From Saprospirales bacterium (lineage in GTDB: Bacteria > Bacteroidota > Bacteroidia > Chitinophagales > Saprospiraceae), in contig REEO01000034.1 in NCBI GenBank assembly GCA_007695035.1, positions 1 to 64,000 of the forward strand: 64,000 nucleotides of DNA, read 5' to 3'. The stretch's first letter is position 1; every line of letters begins with the position of its first letter. Under the pieces are notes generated by a model. The model saw only the letters and a program-made list of their open reading frames with translations, had not been told where the DNA came from and made no database searches. Of this stretch, positions 1 to 8,259 are shown one piece after another. The position numbers were made by a program, and so were the translations under genes.

Positions 1-50
1 AGGCGCATTCGGGACTTTAACCCTATCAGTATATAGTATGCATGGCACAC

Positions 51-80
51 AAAAAAAGGAGCAGCCTTACGCCACTCCTT
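51..80 (-). terminator. Intrinsic terminator downstream of sod
   Basis: Read on the minus strand, this is a 10-bp hairpin stem containing two G-U pairs and a 5-nt loop, followed directly by seven T residues. It lies about 130 bases past the stop codon of the superoxide dismutase gene, so it probably ends that transcript. The call rests on the hairpin and T-run alone. Confidence 0.65.
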
Positions 81-210
81 GAAATAATATTTGCTTAGCT
101 AATTCTCAAAAAATCCCGTTAATTGCTAAATCAACCGGTGCTATTGAAAATATATCAACTCTCGTATAGCAAAATACTTTATGAAGAGTCAGTAATATGT
201 ACCTATTCGT

Positions 211-819
211 TTATTTCGCAGCCTGGTACTTTTTCTCCACTGCATCCCAGTTGATGACATTGAAGAAGGCATTGATGTAATCGGGGCGCTTGTTTTGGTA
301 CTTCAAATAATAAGCATGCTCCCAAACATCAAGCCCCATAATCGGTGTACCTTTTTTATCAGCCAGGTCCATTAGCGGGTTGTCCTGATTTGGGGTGCTT
401 GTCACGGCCAGTTTTCCATGATTGTCAACAATTAACCACGCCCATCCTGAACCAAATCTGGTTGCCGCTGCTTTGCTAAACTCGTCTTTGAAGTTGTCAA
501 AAGAACCGAAAGCCTCATCAAGTGCCTTAGCTACTTCTCCACCGGGATTGCCACCACCGTTTGGCGACATAACTTCCCAAAAGAGGTTGTGGTTGTAATA
601 TCCACCTCCATTGTTTCTAACTGCATTTCCATGCTTGCTCACTCCGGAAAGAATGTCCTCAATGTTTTTTCCTTCCAACGCTGTGCCTTCAACCGCAGCA
701 TTTAATTTGCTCGTATAACCGGCGTGGTGTTTACCATGGTGAATTTTCATGGTTGTTTCGTCGATATGTGGTTCCAACGCATCGTGAGCAAATGGAAGAT
801 CAGGTAATTTGAAAGCCAT
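211..819 (-). CDS. sodA: Superoxide dismutase, Fe/Mn family
   Basis: This cytoplasmic enzyme converts superoxide to oxygen and hydrogen peroxide. The 202-residue length and full-length similarity are typical of Fe/Mn superoxide dismutases. The four metal ligands are visible: His27 (in KIHHGKHH), His77 (in YYNHNLFW), Asp164 and His168 (in DVWEHAYY). A glycine four residues before His77 together with Gln145 in the NQD motif resembles the manganese form, but cambialistic or iron use cannot be excluded from sequence, so the symbol is provisional. There is no signal peptide. It is divergently transcribed from fumC, with about 140 bases between the start codons, and is followed by an intrinsic terminator, so it is probably monocistronic. 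Confidence 0.97.
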   Translation of the reverse strand: MAFKLPDLPFAHDALEPHIDETTMKIHHGKHHAGYTSKLNAAVEGTALEGKNIEDILSGVSKHGNAVRNNGGGYYNHNLFWEVMSPNGGGNPGGEVAKALDEAFGSFDNFKDEFSKAAATRFGSGWAWLIVDNHGKLAVTSTPNQDNPLMDLADKKGTPIMGLDVWEHAYYLKYQNKRPDYINAFFNVINWDAVEKKYQAAK

Positions 820-959
820 AATCTTAAATGTTTTTTGTGTGAAAAAATATAATAATCGTTCTTTTGTAAAACGGAAACGACTGCTTTTTGTTCCGATTAA
901 TTGGGTAATGAATGAACAAATGGGCTTGTTGAAAGCCGAAGTAACAAATTAATATTATT

Positions 960-2342
960 ATGAACTACAGAAAAGAGAGAGACAGCATTGGTGTAGTGGA
1001 AGTGCCGGCAGATGTTTACTGGGGCGCGCAGACACAGAGATCGCTACAAAATTTTAAGATTGGTGGACAGAAAATGCCATTGGAAATTATCCGTGCATTT
1101 GCTGTCCTGAAAAAGGCAGCCGCTCTTACCAATGCCGAATTAGGCGCACTTCCGCAGGAAAAAGCGGATATTATAGCACAAGTTTGCGATGAAATAGCAG
1201 AGGGCAAACACGACGACCAATTTCCTCTGGTTGTTTGGCAAACCGGCTCCGGAACCCAAACAAATATGAATGTCAACGAAGTGGTGGCCAACCGGGCCCA
1301 TGTACTCAAAGGAGGGAAGTTGGACGATGAGAAAAAAATGTTTCACCCCAACGACGACATAAACAAATCTCAATCCTCCAACGACACTTTCCCGACGGCG
1401 ATGAACATTGCCGCATACAGAATTTTGTCAGAAAATACCCTTCCCGGATTGCTTCACCTGCGGAAAACAATAGAGGAAAAGGCAGATACTTTTTCCGATG
1501 TGGTTAAAATTGGCAGGACCCACTTTATGGATGCCACCCCGGTAACAGTTGGTCAGGAACTGTCGGCTTTTTCTTCACAAATCGCTAATGCCGAAAGGAC
1601 CATAAAGAACAGCTTGCCTCATCTGGCCGAGATTGCACTTGGAGGCACCGCAGTTGGAACCGGCTTAAATACACCTGAGGGCTATTCAGAAAAAGTGGCA
1701 GCCCGGATAGCGAAATTCACCAATTATCAGTTTGTGTCGGCTCCCAATAAATTTGAAGCCATGGCTGCACACGATGCCATTGTGGAATCTCACGGTGCCT
1801 TGAAAACCGCAGCAGTATCGCTGATGAAAATTGGCAATGATGTGCGAATGCTGGTTTCAGGACCTCGAAGTGGAATAGGAGAGTACAACATTCCGGCCAA
1901 TGAACCAGGTTCTTCTATCATGCCGGGTAAAGTTAATCCCACCCAGGCCGAAGCTCTCACCATGGCAATGGCTCAGGTGACAGGGAATGACGTGGCTGTG
2001 AATGTAGGGGGAATGACCGGACATTTTCAACTCAATGTTTTTAAACCGGTTATGATCTACAATTTGTTGGTATCTGCTCGTTTGATAGGAGAGGCCAGTG
2101 TTAGTTTTGCAGACAACTGTATTGCGGGTCTGGAACCCAATCGCGAGCGCATAACACAGCAACTGGAAAACAGCCTGATGTTGGTTACGGCACTCAATGT
2201 ACACATCGGTTACGACAAGGCCGCCGAAATAGCGAAAAAGGCCTACAAAGAGGGAACGACCCTTAAGCAAGCTGCCCTGGATCTGGAATTGCTCACTGAG
2301 GAGCAATTCGACCAGTGGGTGAGACCTGAGAAAATGGTTTAG
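960..2342 (+). CDS. fumC: Fumarate hydratase class II (fumarase C)
   Basis: Iron-independent fumarase of the TCA cycle, interconverting fumarate and L-malate; the active form of the family is a homotetramer. The 460-residue length is standard. Visible landmarks are [13 protein letters not shown] (about 95-107), GRTHFMDA with the catalytic base His188, and the superfamily signature [11 protein letters not shown] at 317-327 that carries the mobile-loop catalytic serine. These features separate it from argininosuccinate lyase and aspartase; aspartase is the nearest alternative, but the N-terminal pattern [19 protein letters not shown] is that of fumarases. It stands alone, divergent from sod; the next gene starts about 230 bases downstream and seems to have its own promoter. 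Confidence 0.97.
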   Translation: MNYRKERDSIGVVEVPADVYWGAQTQRSLQNFKIGGQKMPLEIIRAFAVLKKAAALTNAELGALPQEKADIIAQVCDEIAEGKHDDQFPLVVWQTGSGTQTNMNVNEVVANRAHVLKGGKLDDEKKMFHPNDDINKSQSSNDTFPTAMNIAAYRILSENTLPGLLHLRKTIEEKADTFSDVVKIGRTHFMDATPVTVGQELSAFSSQIANAERTIKNSLPHLAEIALGGTAVGTGLNTPEGYSEKVAARIAKFTNYQFVSAPNKFEAMAAHDAIVESHGALKTAAVSLMKIGNDVRMLVSGPRSGIGEYNIPANEPGSSIMPGKVNPTQAEALTMAMAQVTGNDVAVNVGGMTGHFQLNVFKPVMIYNLLVSARLIGEASVSFADNCIAGLEPNRERITQQLENSLMLVTALNVHIGYDKAAEIAKKAYKEGTTLKQAALDLELLTEEQFDQWVRPEKMV

Positions 2343-2537
2343 AGGCACGAGTGGGAAGTTTTTGGCGCAACAGATCGTGAGAATCCGATTAATAATTGGC
2401 TCATGGAAAGGCAAAAAGAGCGTATAAGCAATTGATTTTTGACCGCTTACATATAGGTAAAAAAATATCAACAGGGGCGGGATTATTTTTTGAAAATTAT
2501 TATCGAATCCATTGGGATGCAATTCAATACATTGTAG

Positions 2538-2545
2538 TATCTTTG
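2538..2545 (+). promoter_or_regulatory. Candidate Bacteroidota -7 box for yceD-rpmF
   Basis: TATCTTTG matches the Bacteroidota TAnnTTTG -7 element and lies 24 bases ahead of the yceD start codon. The nearest upstream TTG is 23 bases away, longer than the usual 19-20, so the -33 half is weak. The position supports starting yceD at 2570 rather than at an in-frame ATG further upstream. Confidence 0.4.
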
Positions 2546-2569
2546 CACTCCAATTCACACAACGCAGTT

Positions 2570-3103
2570 ATGTTGGAATTGAAAGGATTTATCTTGCCGA
2601 TCAAAGGATTGGCTAACGACCAGTACGAATGGAACTTCATTTTGGGAAGCGATTTCTTTGAAGACAGGGAAAATTCACCCATCAAAGACGCCCAACTCGA
2701 AGTTACTGTAAAACTCTATCGCAGAGCGACCCTGCTGGTCTTTGACTTTGAAATAGGGGGTTATGTAAACTGTAGCTGCGACCGGTGCACAGCAAAAATC
2801 AATTTGCCGGTTACAGGAGATTATCGACTGATGGTAAAAATGACCTGGGAGGAGGAAATATCAGAGCAAAACGATGAAATTATTTACATCGACCCGGATG
2901 TTCCCCAGTTGGACCTGTCGGACCATCTGTATGAGTTTGCCTGTTTGAGCTTGCCAATCAGCAAGACGTACGACTGCGGTGGAGAGAACCCCCAACCCTG
3001 CAACCTCGAAGTTTTGGAAAAACTGGAAAATGTCCAACCGGATACAGAAGAAGATTCTGAGATGGACGGCATTTGGGAGCAGATCAAGAGAGAATTGCAA
3101 TAG
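2570..3103 (+). CDS. yceD: YceD family protein (DUF177)
   Basis: DUF177/YceD proteins are small soluble proteins encoded next to rpmF in many bacteria and are linked to large-subunit or 23S rRNA metabolism; the biochemical role is not settled. The 177-residue protein has the family's two-part layout: an N-terminal beta-rich half (MLELKGFILPIKGL) and a central Cys-rich turn, CSCDRCTA, followed by INLPVTGDYRL. An upstream in-frame ATG at 2396 would add 58 residues that look like translated non-coding sequence and would place the start before the candidate -7 box, so 2570 is preferred. rpmF begins 24 bases after the stop, the standard yceD-rpmF operon. Confidence 0.9.
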   Translation: MLELKGFILPIKGLANDQYEWNFILGSDFFEDRENSPIKDAQLEVTVKLYRRATLLVFDFEIGGYVNCSCDRCTAKINLPVTGDYRLMVKMTWEEEISEQNDEIIYIDPDVPQLDLSDHLYEFACLSLPISKTYDCGGENPQPCNLEVLEKLENVQPDTEEDSEMDGIWEQIKRELQ

Positions 3104-3127
3104 TTAATTAATAAAAAGTAAGGTGTC

Positions 3128-3337
3128 ATGGCACATCCAAAGAGTAGAATATCAAAGCAGAGAAAGCGCAAGAGAAGAACGCACTACAAGGCCACTTCTC
3201 CTCAAATTGCCACCTGCCCCAATACAGGTGAAACACACCAGTTTCACAGAGCATTTTGGTATGAGGGTAACATGTACTACAAGGGCAAAATGGTGATCAA
3301 GGGATTTGATGAAGAAGATGAGGTAGAAATTGATTAA
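3128..3337 (+). CDS. rpmF: 50S ribosomal protein L32
   Basis: A 69-residue basic ribosomal protein of the large subunit. It begins with the typical [19 protein letters not shown] stretch and has the middle motif ATCPNTG and a YYKGK tail motif. In the common zinc-binding L32, two CxxC pairs hold a metal ion. Here only one cysteine (in CPNTG) remains; the partner is Thr, and the second pair is replaced by FWYEGNMYY. The protein is therefore of a zinc-free type. It sits directly behind yceD and is followed after 30 bases by the RidA gene; all are on the plus strand and may be co-transcribed. Confidence 0.96.
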   Translation: MAHPKSRISKQRKRKRRTHYKATSPQIATCPNTGETHQFHRAFWYEGNMYYKGKMVIKGFDEEDEVEID

Positions 3338-3367
3338 GCAACCGCTATTTTTGCAACCCAGGGAAGG

Positions 3368-3745
3368 ATGAAAAAAATAATTCATACCGACAGGGCACCC
3401 AATCCACTAGGACCCTACAGCCAGGCTGTTAAAGTTAACGGTTTCACTTTCGTCTCTGGACAGATCGCCATCGACCCCCAAACCGGTGAGATGGTAGCAG
3501 ATGATATCGAAAGTGAAACACACAAGGTGTTGGAAAATTTGCGACAGGTACTTTTGGCCGCCAATTCTGATCTTGAAGGGGTGGTGAAATGCTCCATTTT
3601 TGTTCGTGACATCAATCAGTATGCCCGCATCAACGAGGTTTATACCGAGTTTTTCAAAGGCACCCAACCGCCGGCCAGAGAATTGGTCGAGGTTTCCAAA
3701 CTTCCAAAGGGCGCCAATGTAGAGATATCAGCCATTGCGGTTTGA
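3368..3745 (+). CDS. ridA: RidA family reactive intermediate/imine deaminase
   Basis: RidA proteins hydrolyse 2-aminoacrylate and related imines released by PLP enzymes, protecting other PLP enzymes from damage. The 125-residue protein has the full YjgF/RidA fold with PLGPYSQAV near the N-terminus and the C-terminal motif ARELVEVSKLPKGANVEISAIAV-end. Residues corresponding to the RidA active site are present: Tyr17, Ser30, Arg104 and Glu119. The position held by Cys107 in E. coli is Leu106, as in a number of RidA homologues. There is no signal peptide. It lies 30 bases after rpmF and 99 bases before trpS, probably within the same transcription unit. Confidence 0.95.
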   Translation: MKKIIHTDRAPNPLGPYSQAVKVNGFTFVSGQIAIDPQTGEMVADDIESETHKVLENLRQVLLAANSDLEGVVKCSIFVRDINQYARINEVYTEFFKGTQPPARELVEVSKLPKGANVEISAIAV

Positions 3746-3844
3746 TTGGATTGTGTCATTCAGTTGAGATGACCCCACCTTTGAACACAGTTGCTGATTT
3801 ACCATTTTTCCTCTCCCCATCCCCAATCAACAACTCAGCTTAAT

Positions 3845-4843
3845 ATGTCAGAGAAAAAACGAATACTTTCCGGGGTACAACCTACCGGCAACCTGCATTT
3901 AGGACGTTATCTGGGTGCTATTCGCAACTGGGTTGGATTACAGGATGATTATCAGTGCTTTTACAGCGTGGTCAACTACCACGCCATCACTATGCCCTAC
4001 AAGCCCAAAAAACTCCGGGAGCAAAGCTGGGACCTGGTTTACCGGCTTTTGGCCTGCGGAATCAAAGAGGAAAACCTATTCATCCAGTCTCTCGTACCGG
4101 AACACACTGAACTTGCCTGGATTTTAAACTGCAACACCAGTTACGGTGAACTTGGTCGCATGACACAGTTTAAGGACAAGTCCCAACAAGTGAGGGAGAC
4201 GGACAAGGATATGTTTATTTCTGCCGGCCTTTTCACCTATCCGGTTTTGCAAGCCGCTGATATTTTGATCTACAAACCCTCCCTTGTTCCCGTCGGAAAA
4301 GACCAGGAGCAACATTTGGAACTCACCAGAAACATAGCACAGCGGTTTAACAATGTCGTGGGCAATAAGTATTTCCAACTACCCGAACCGCTTTTCACGC
4401 GAATTCCAAAGGTGATGTCCACCGCAGATCCCAGCCGAAAAATGAGCGCAAGTCTGGGCGAAAAGCACAATATTGACCTGTTTGCAGATGAAAAGCGGAT
4501 TGTTAAGCAGATAAAGAGCGCGGTGACGGATTCGGGGGAGGTTAAACCCGATACAATGAGTCCCGGTATTGCCAACCTTTTCAACATATTGTGGGAAATC
4601 AATCCGGAAGTGCACGGACAATTTTTGGAGGACTACAAAAAGGGCAATTTGCAATACGGCGTATTCAAAGAGGGTATCGCAGAATCTCTAATTAATTATC
4701 TCAAGCCCATCAGGGAGCGTTTTGAAGAAATACAAGCCGACAAAAAACAGATCCGAAGACGAGTTAAAGACTCGTCCGAAGAGATTAGAAAAGTAGCTGC
4801 GCAAACCCTAAGTGAGGTCAAGGAACTCTCTGGACTCCTGTAA
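3845..4843 (+). CDS. trpS: Tryptophan--tRNA ligase
   Basis: Class I aminoacyl-tRNA synthetase that charges tRNA-Trp. The 332-residue protein has the HIGH-type motif in TGNLHLGRYLGA (His18-Arg21) and the KMSKS-type loop as KMSAS at 199-203. The length and the GKDQEQHLELTR stretch, which contacts the tryptophan pocket in this family, fit TrpRS and not TyrRS. An in-frame ATG 18 codons upstream would add a hydrophilic tail with no family match; the start at MSEKKRILSGVQPTGN fits the family N-terminus. The next gene starts 10 bases after the stop, so the two are very likely translated from one mRNA. Confidence 0.97.
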   Translation: MSEKKRILSGVQPTGNLHLGRYLGAIRNWVGLQDDYQCFYSVVNYHAITMPYKPKKLREQSWDLVYRLLACGIKEENLFIQSLVPEHTELAWILNCNTSYGELGRMTQFKDKSQQVRETDKDMFISAGLFTYPVLQAADILIYKPSLVPVGKDQEQHLELTRNIAQRFNNVVGNKYFQLPEPLFTRIPKVMSTADPSRKMSASLGEKHNIDLFADEKRIVKQIKSAVTDSGEVKPDTMSPGIANLFNILWEINPEVHGQFLEDYKKGNLQYGVFKEGIAESLINYLKPIRERFEEIQADKKQIRRRVKDSSEEIRKVAAQTLSEVKELSGLL

Positions 4844-4853
4844 AACAACTTTC

Positions 4854-5462
4854 ATGAAGATTTTTTGCATCGGTCGAAATTACGTAGATCACGCCCGGGA
4901 ATTGGGCAATGAAGTACCTGATGAACCTGTGGTTTTTATGAAGCCTCCGGGATCCCTGCTGGTGAATGGCAAGCCATTTTACTACCCGGATTTTTCCTCT
5001 GATATCCATTACGAATCTGAATTGGTTATTAAGATTTGTAAGAACGGACGCCATATCGATCCAGCCTTTGCTTCTCGCTATTACGACAAGGTAGCTCTGG
5101 GCATTGACCTAACTGCCAGAGACCTGCAAAAGGAACTCAAGAAAAAGGGACTTCCCTGGGAACTTGCCAAAGCCTTTCACCACTCTGCTCCCATAAGCAA
5201 GTTTATCCCCATTTCCTCACTGGAAGAGGGACCGATCAATTTCCATCTCGAGAAAAATGGGGAAGTAGTACAAAGAGGAAATACGGAACAAATGATCCAC
5301 TCCTTCGAGAATCTGATCGTGTTTTTGTCCCGCTACTTTACGCTCCAAATGAACGACCTCATTTTCACCGGAACCCCGGCAGGTGTCGGCCCCATCGCAG
5401 TAGGAGATCATTTCCGGGGCTACCTGAACGGAAAACCCATGCTCAATTGCCAGGTCAGGTGA
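4854..5462 (+). CDS. Fumarylacetoacetate hydrolase family protein
   Basis: Member of the FAH superfamily, whose enzymes cleave C-C bonds of acylpyruvates or decarboxylate oxaloacetate using a divalent metal. The 202-residue protein is the short single-domain form (YcgM/FAHD1-like). The metal ligands are visible as Glu54 and Glu56 in HYESELVI and Asp85 in GIDLTARD; the loop GTPAGVGP at 173-180 is the family hallmark. An acylpyruvase or oxaloacetate decarboxylase role is the best guess from length, but the substrate cannot be read from sequence. The start at MKIFCIGRNYVDHA is chosen over an ATG 14 codons upstream that overlaps the end of trpS. It is the last gene of the plus-strand run. Confidence 0.92.
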   Translation: MKIFCIGRNYVDHARELGNEVPDEPVVFMKPPGSLLVNGKPFYYPDFSSDIHYESELVIKICKNGRHIDPAFASRYYDKVALGIDLTARDLQKELKKKGLPWELAKAFHHSAPISKFIPISSLEEGPINFHLEKNGEVVQRGNTEQMIHSFENLIVFLSRYFTLQMNDLIFTGTPAGVGPIAVGDHFRGYLNGKPMLNCQVR

Positions 5463-5676
5463 ATTTTATGCCGACCATAAATTTTTGATGTTGGAGCAGT
5501 AGAAATTTATGAAAAGACCCGCCTCCCAAAGCTTTGGGGATAAGTGGATATGGTTAATTTCTGTCGATACGTAATTCCTTGGATATCTCCTATCATATTA
5601 ATCATATTCCACCATGAAATTCCCATTGGGCAACCAAAAAAATACGGGTTCTTAATTGGGTGCAAAGTTTAGAGTT

Positions 5677-5767
5677 ATGAGAGGCAATTAGTGAATTGCG
5701 TGTTTTGAGAGTGCTCTACCTTAGCCTTTTTATCCCCTTGCAGGCTTGTATGCAATATCAATTAATT
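5677..5767 (+). repeat. Dispersed repeat, copy 1, first block
   Basis: This roughly 90-base block closely matches 56358-56446. The first 31 bases are identical in both copies and include a small hairpin (GCAATT-AGTG-AATTGC); the block ends in the shared atcaattaatt. A shorter, diverged match to its first part lies at 48373-48400. No open reading frame is conserved between copies, so it appears to be a non-coding element. Confidence 0.8.
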
Positions 5768-5994
5768 CCTATGAAAAGACGGCCTTTATGAATTTGGCGT
5801 TAAGAAAAATTGGTTTCTCACCGTTAAGAAAGTTATCAGTGTCTGAAGGTCATAGGAATTCGACAAAAAGATTCGGAGAATTCCAAGAAACAAATTTTAC
5901 AAGCCGTGATTCTTCCCTCAATATTGGTGCTTTGCAAATTCCTATGAACAAGTTTGACAACTTTTAGGTAAGGGGCCGATTTTTTAGCGAAATA

Positions 5995-6252
5995 CATGCC
6001 TGCCCCCCAAAGCTTTGGGGGGGGGTGGGGATTGTTACTTTTTGTACTTGTCCCCAATCCTTTGGTGGATCAAGACAAAAAGTAAGAGATATTGAATTGA
6101 AATCCGTAACAATTAAACTGGGGACAAACTATGATTTGTATAAGCCAATCATTTTCAAGGGTCATTAATTACGGGTTTTATCTCTTTAAATTAATGTACC
6201 AATCTATGCATTAAATATTGGCAGTTGGACATATACCAACTACAAATCTTGA
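5995..6252 (+). repeat. Dispersed repeat, copy 1, second block
   Basis: About 250 bases that align with 56458-56703. It starts with a palindrome of six C, AAAGCTTT and six G at 6003-6022. It continues with a near-perfect inverted repeat, TTACTTTTTGTACTTG at 6035-6050 against CAAGACAAAAAGTAA at 6071-6085, whose 20-base loop is identical in the other copy. The remaining A/T-rich part is about 70 percent alike by eye and ends near cttgag. It finishes just short of the rodA stop codon on the other strand and may also shape the 3' end of that mRNA. Confidence 0.8.
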
Positions 6253-6261
6253 GCAAAATAA

Positions 6262-7677
6262 TCACGAGTTCCTGCGCTCCAAATCCATGCGCAGTAACAC
6301 CCCCATCATAGCGCTGAAAACGAGCAGTGAGGAACCACCATAGCTCAAGTAAGGCAGTGGTATGCCCACCACCGGCATCAGTCCCATGGTCATCCCAATA
6401 TTGATGGCAAAGTGAATAAATAAAAAGCCACCGAATCCGTAAGCAAATGCGCGGTCGAAGTCATTTCGCATTCTCTCTCCCATCCTGAAAATCCGTATCA
6501 TCAAAATACTGTAGATAATGATCAATGCTGAGGCTCCAATAAAACCCTGCTCCTCAGCCACGGTCACAAAGATGAAATCCGTGTTTTGCTCAGGCACATA
6601 GTTCAATTTGGTGAGGGTGCCATCCAGATAACCCTTCCCGGTCAGTCCTCCACTGCCTATGGCGAGTTTGGACTGAAAAACATTGTAGAGGGCACCTCGT
6701 GGATCCGAGAGTTCCGGCTGAAGCCATACATTGAGGCGATCTCTTTGATGGGGTAAAAGGACATTGTCAAAGACGTAAGTAGTAGAAAAACTAAATGCAC
6801 TTGAGAGGGCAAGTACAGGCGCAAAAACAAATACCAGCCGCTGCTCTCTGGTGGTAAAAATTTTAAGTACATAAACCGAACACAGCAATACCGCCAGCAC
6901 CATTGCGAGTGTGTACATCTCCAATGCGACGACCAAAAGGATTAGAGTGGTGAACAATGCGTATGCCAAAAACCAGTTGAGCTGGTCTTTGTAATATAAA
7001 ATGGCCAGTCCCCCACCACCCAGCAACAAAACCAGAATCACATAGTAAGAGCTGAAAAGAATGGAAGTTATGAATAAAACTCCAATACCCAGAAAGAGAA
7101 TGTACCAAATGGGATGGGCACCGGCTCTGAAAAGAACAATTAGGAGTGCACCGTAGGTCAGTGCGGTTCCTGTATCCGGCTGTAACATAATCATTCCAAC
7201 GGGCAGAGCTATGATTCCCAATGCGGTGAAAAAATGAAGGTTTTTTCTGAGGTCTGTTCTGTAGTAGGCGAGATAGGCAGCAAGAGCCAATATGGCGGGG
7301 AATTTAGCGACTTCTCCCGGTTGCAGAGAGACAGGACCAAATGTAAACCAGGATTGAGAACCCTTAATCTCCTGTCCGAAAAACAACACAAGAAGCAGTA
7401 AAGCCAGGGCCCCGATGAGTATAGCGTATGCAAATGTGCGCCAAAAACTGGAGTGTATAACCTGGGTGGCAAATACAATGCAGAGAGAAATGACTATCCA
7501 AATAAATTGTTTTCCGTATGAAGTGGATAAGTTGACCAGCGGTTGCACACTGTCCTCCCGGTACTCTACAGCATAAATCATGAGCCATCCCGCTGTGAGC
7601 AGTAATAGATAAATCCAGAGAGTTATCCAATCAAATCGCTTCGTATTCCCGGTTCTGCGGTTGGTCATATTTCGCAA
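6262..7677 (-). CDS. rodA: Rod shape-determining protein RodA
   Basis: SEDS-family peptidoglycan glycosyltransferase of the inner membrane. It polymerises lipid II during cell elongation together with a class B penicillin-binding protein, which is not in this window. The 471-residue protein has about ten or more hydrophobic segments from residue 20 onward. Signature stretches are GSGGLTGKGYLDGT and NYVPEQNTDFIFVTVAEEQG in the large extracytoplasmic region, and MGLMPVVGIPLPYLSYGGSS near the end. It is longer than the roughly 370 residues of E. coli RodA, mainly through additional membrane segments in the middle. FtsW is the close alternative; the NTDFIF pattern and the SPOR neighbour favour RodA. 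It begins 17 bases after the SPOR gene. Confidence 0.92.
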   Translation of the reverse strand: MRNMTNRRTGNTKRFDWITLWIYLLLLTAGWLMIYAVEYREDSVQPLVNLSTSYGKQFIWIVISLCIVFATQVIHSSFWRTFAYAILIGALALLLLVLFFGQEIKGSQSWFTFGPVSLQPGEVAKFPAILALAAYLAYYRTDLRKNLHFFTALGIIALPVGMIMLQPDTGTALTYGALLIVLFRAGAHPIWYILFLGIGVLFITSILFSSYYVILVLLLGGGGLAILYYKDQLNWFLAYALFTTLILLVVALEMYTLAMVLAVLLCSVYVLKIFTTREQRLVFVFAPVLALSSAFSFSTTYVFDNVLLPHQRDRLNVWLQPELSDPRGALYNVFQSKLAIGSGGLTGKGYLDGTLTKLNYVPEQNTDFIFVTVAEEQGFIGASALIIIYSILMIRIFRMGERMRNDFDRAFAYGFGGFLFIHFAINIGMTMGLMPVVGIPLPYLSYGGSSLLVFSAMMGVLLRMDLERRNS

Positions 7678-7694
7678 ATGATTTTGGGCTCCGG

Positions 7695-8108
7695 TTATTC
7701 TAAGAATTCTTCGTAGGGAATGTCTGCATTCATCTCAAAAGCTCCGGGGAACTCCTTGCGTATTTCCATCAATGTAGGAATGACATCCCATCTACTGTAA
7801 TAGGCCCCAGTCAACAATCTGAAAAAGGGATCTGAAAAAATCCAGGTGACCTCACGGTCGGGAAATTTTTCCCTAAACTTTTTCTCCATATTATCGAGTT
7901 CCCGACGTTCTCTGGTAATTCCTACTACCACCCGCCAGCCTCTGTAATAAGGCCGGTCTGCTTTTTTCTCCATAAAGCGCTCCCGCGCACGTTCTACACC
8001 CGGTGAGATTATGAATTCAACCTGCTGGGCTTGAAGCGTATCTGAAACCAACATAAAAAATGTAAGCAGAAGACCTGCTAAGAGTGAGAAATGCCTGTTC
8101 TTCTTCAT
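7695..8108 (-). CDS. SPOR domain-containing secreted protein
   Basis: A 137-residue protein with a clear signal peptide (hydrophobic 9-22, cleavage probably after LQAQ). The C-terminal two thirds fit the SPOR fold, which binds denuded peptidoglycan: GWRVVVGITRERRELDNMEK gives the first beta strand and helix, and FRLLTGAYYSRWDVIPTLME matches the second repeat of the fold, where family members usually carry a y-V-r-v-G pattern. It is likely periplasmic and wall-bound. It directly precedes rodA (17-base gap) on the same strand, suggesting a joint role in elongation or shape. No enzymatic domain is present. Confidence 0.8.
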   Translation of the reverse strand: MKKNRHFSLLAGLLLTFFMLVSDTLQAQQVEFIISPGVERARERFMEKKADRPYYRGWRVVVGITRERRELDNMEKKFREKFPDREVTWIFSDPFFRLLTGAYYSRWDVIPTLMEIRKEFPGAFEMNADIPYEEFLE

Positions 8109-8259
8109 TGATCACTGGTTTAAGTTGGCCGTGAAGGGCTTCTGACGCATGGGTTAATAATACTTTTCATTAAAAAATCTTCACCATCACCGTGGCCTGG
8201 ACAAAGATAGGGAAGGGATTTGGATAATTTTATTTACCTGCCTCTGAATATGGTATTTA

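Larger units (their letters stand above)
5463..6261 (+). other. Gene-free stretch with a dispersed repeat
   Basis: No convincing gene is present in these 800 bases. They contain a palindrome CCCAAAGCTTTGGG at 5525-5538, then two blocks (5677-5767 and 5995-6252) that recur in the same order near 56.4 kb, separated here by about 230 extra bases. A 73-codon open frame at 5746-5967 falls in the extra segment, matches nothing I recognise and has no promoter-like sequence, so it is not called. The element aattcctatga occurs at 5764-5774 and 5937-5947, with its inverted form at 5850-5860. Confidence 0.7.

Noticed and set aside
1857-2558. 233-codon open frame antisense to fumC
   Set aside because: Its sequence is the complement of the strongly conserved fumC end, and it lacks a signal, promoter or family match.
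5746-5967. 73-codon frame inside copy 1 of the dispersed repeat
   Set aside because: It lies in the segment absent from copy 2, has no promoter and no match, and shares its bases with repeated motifs.
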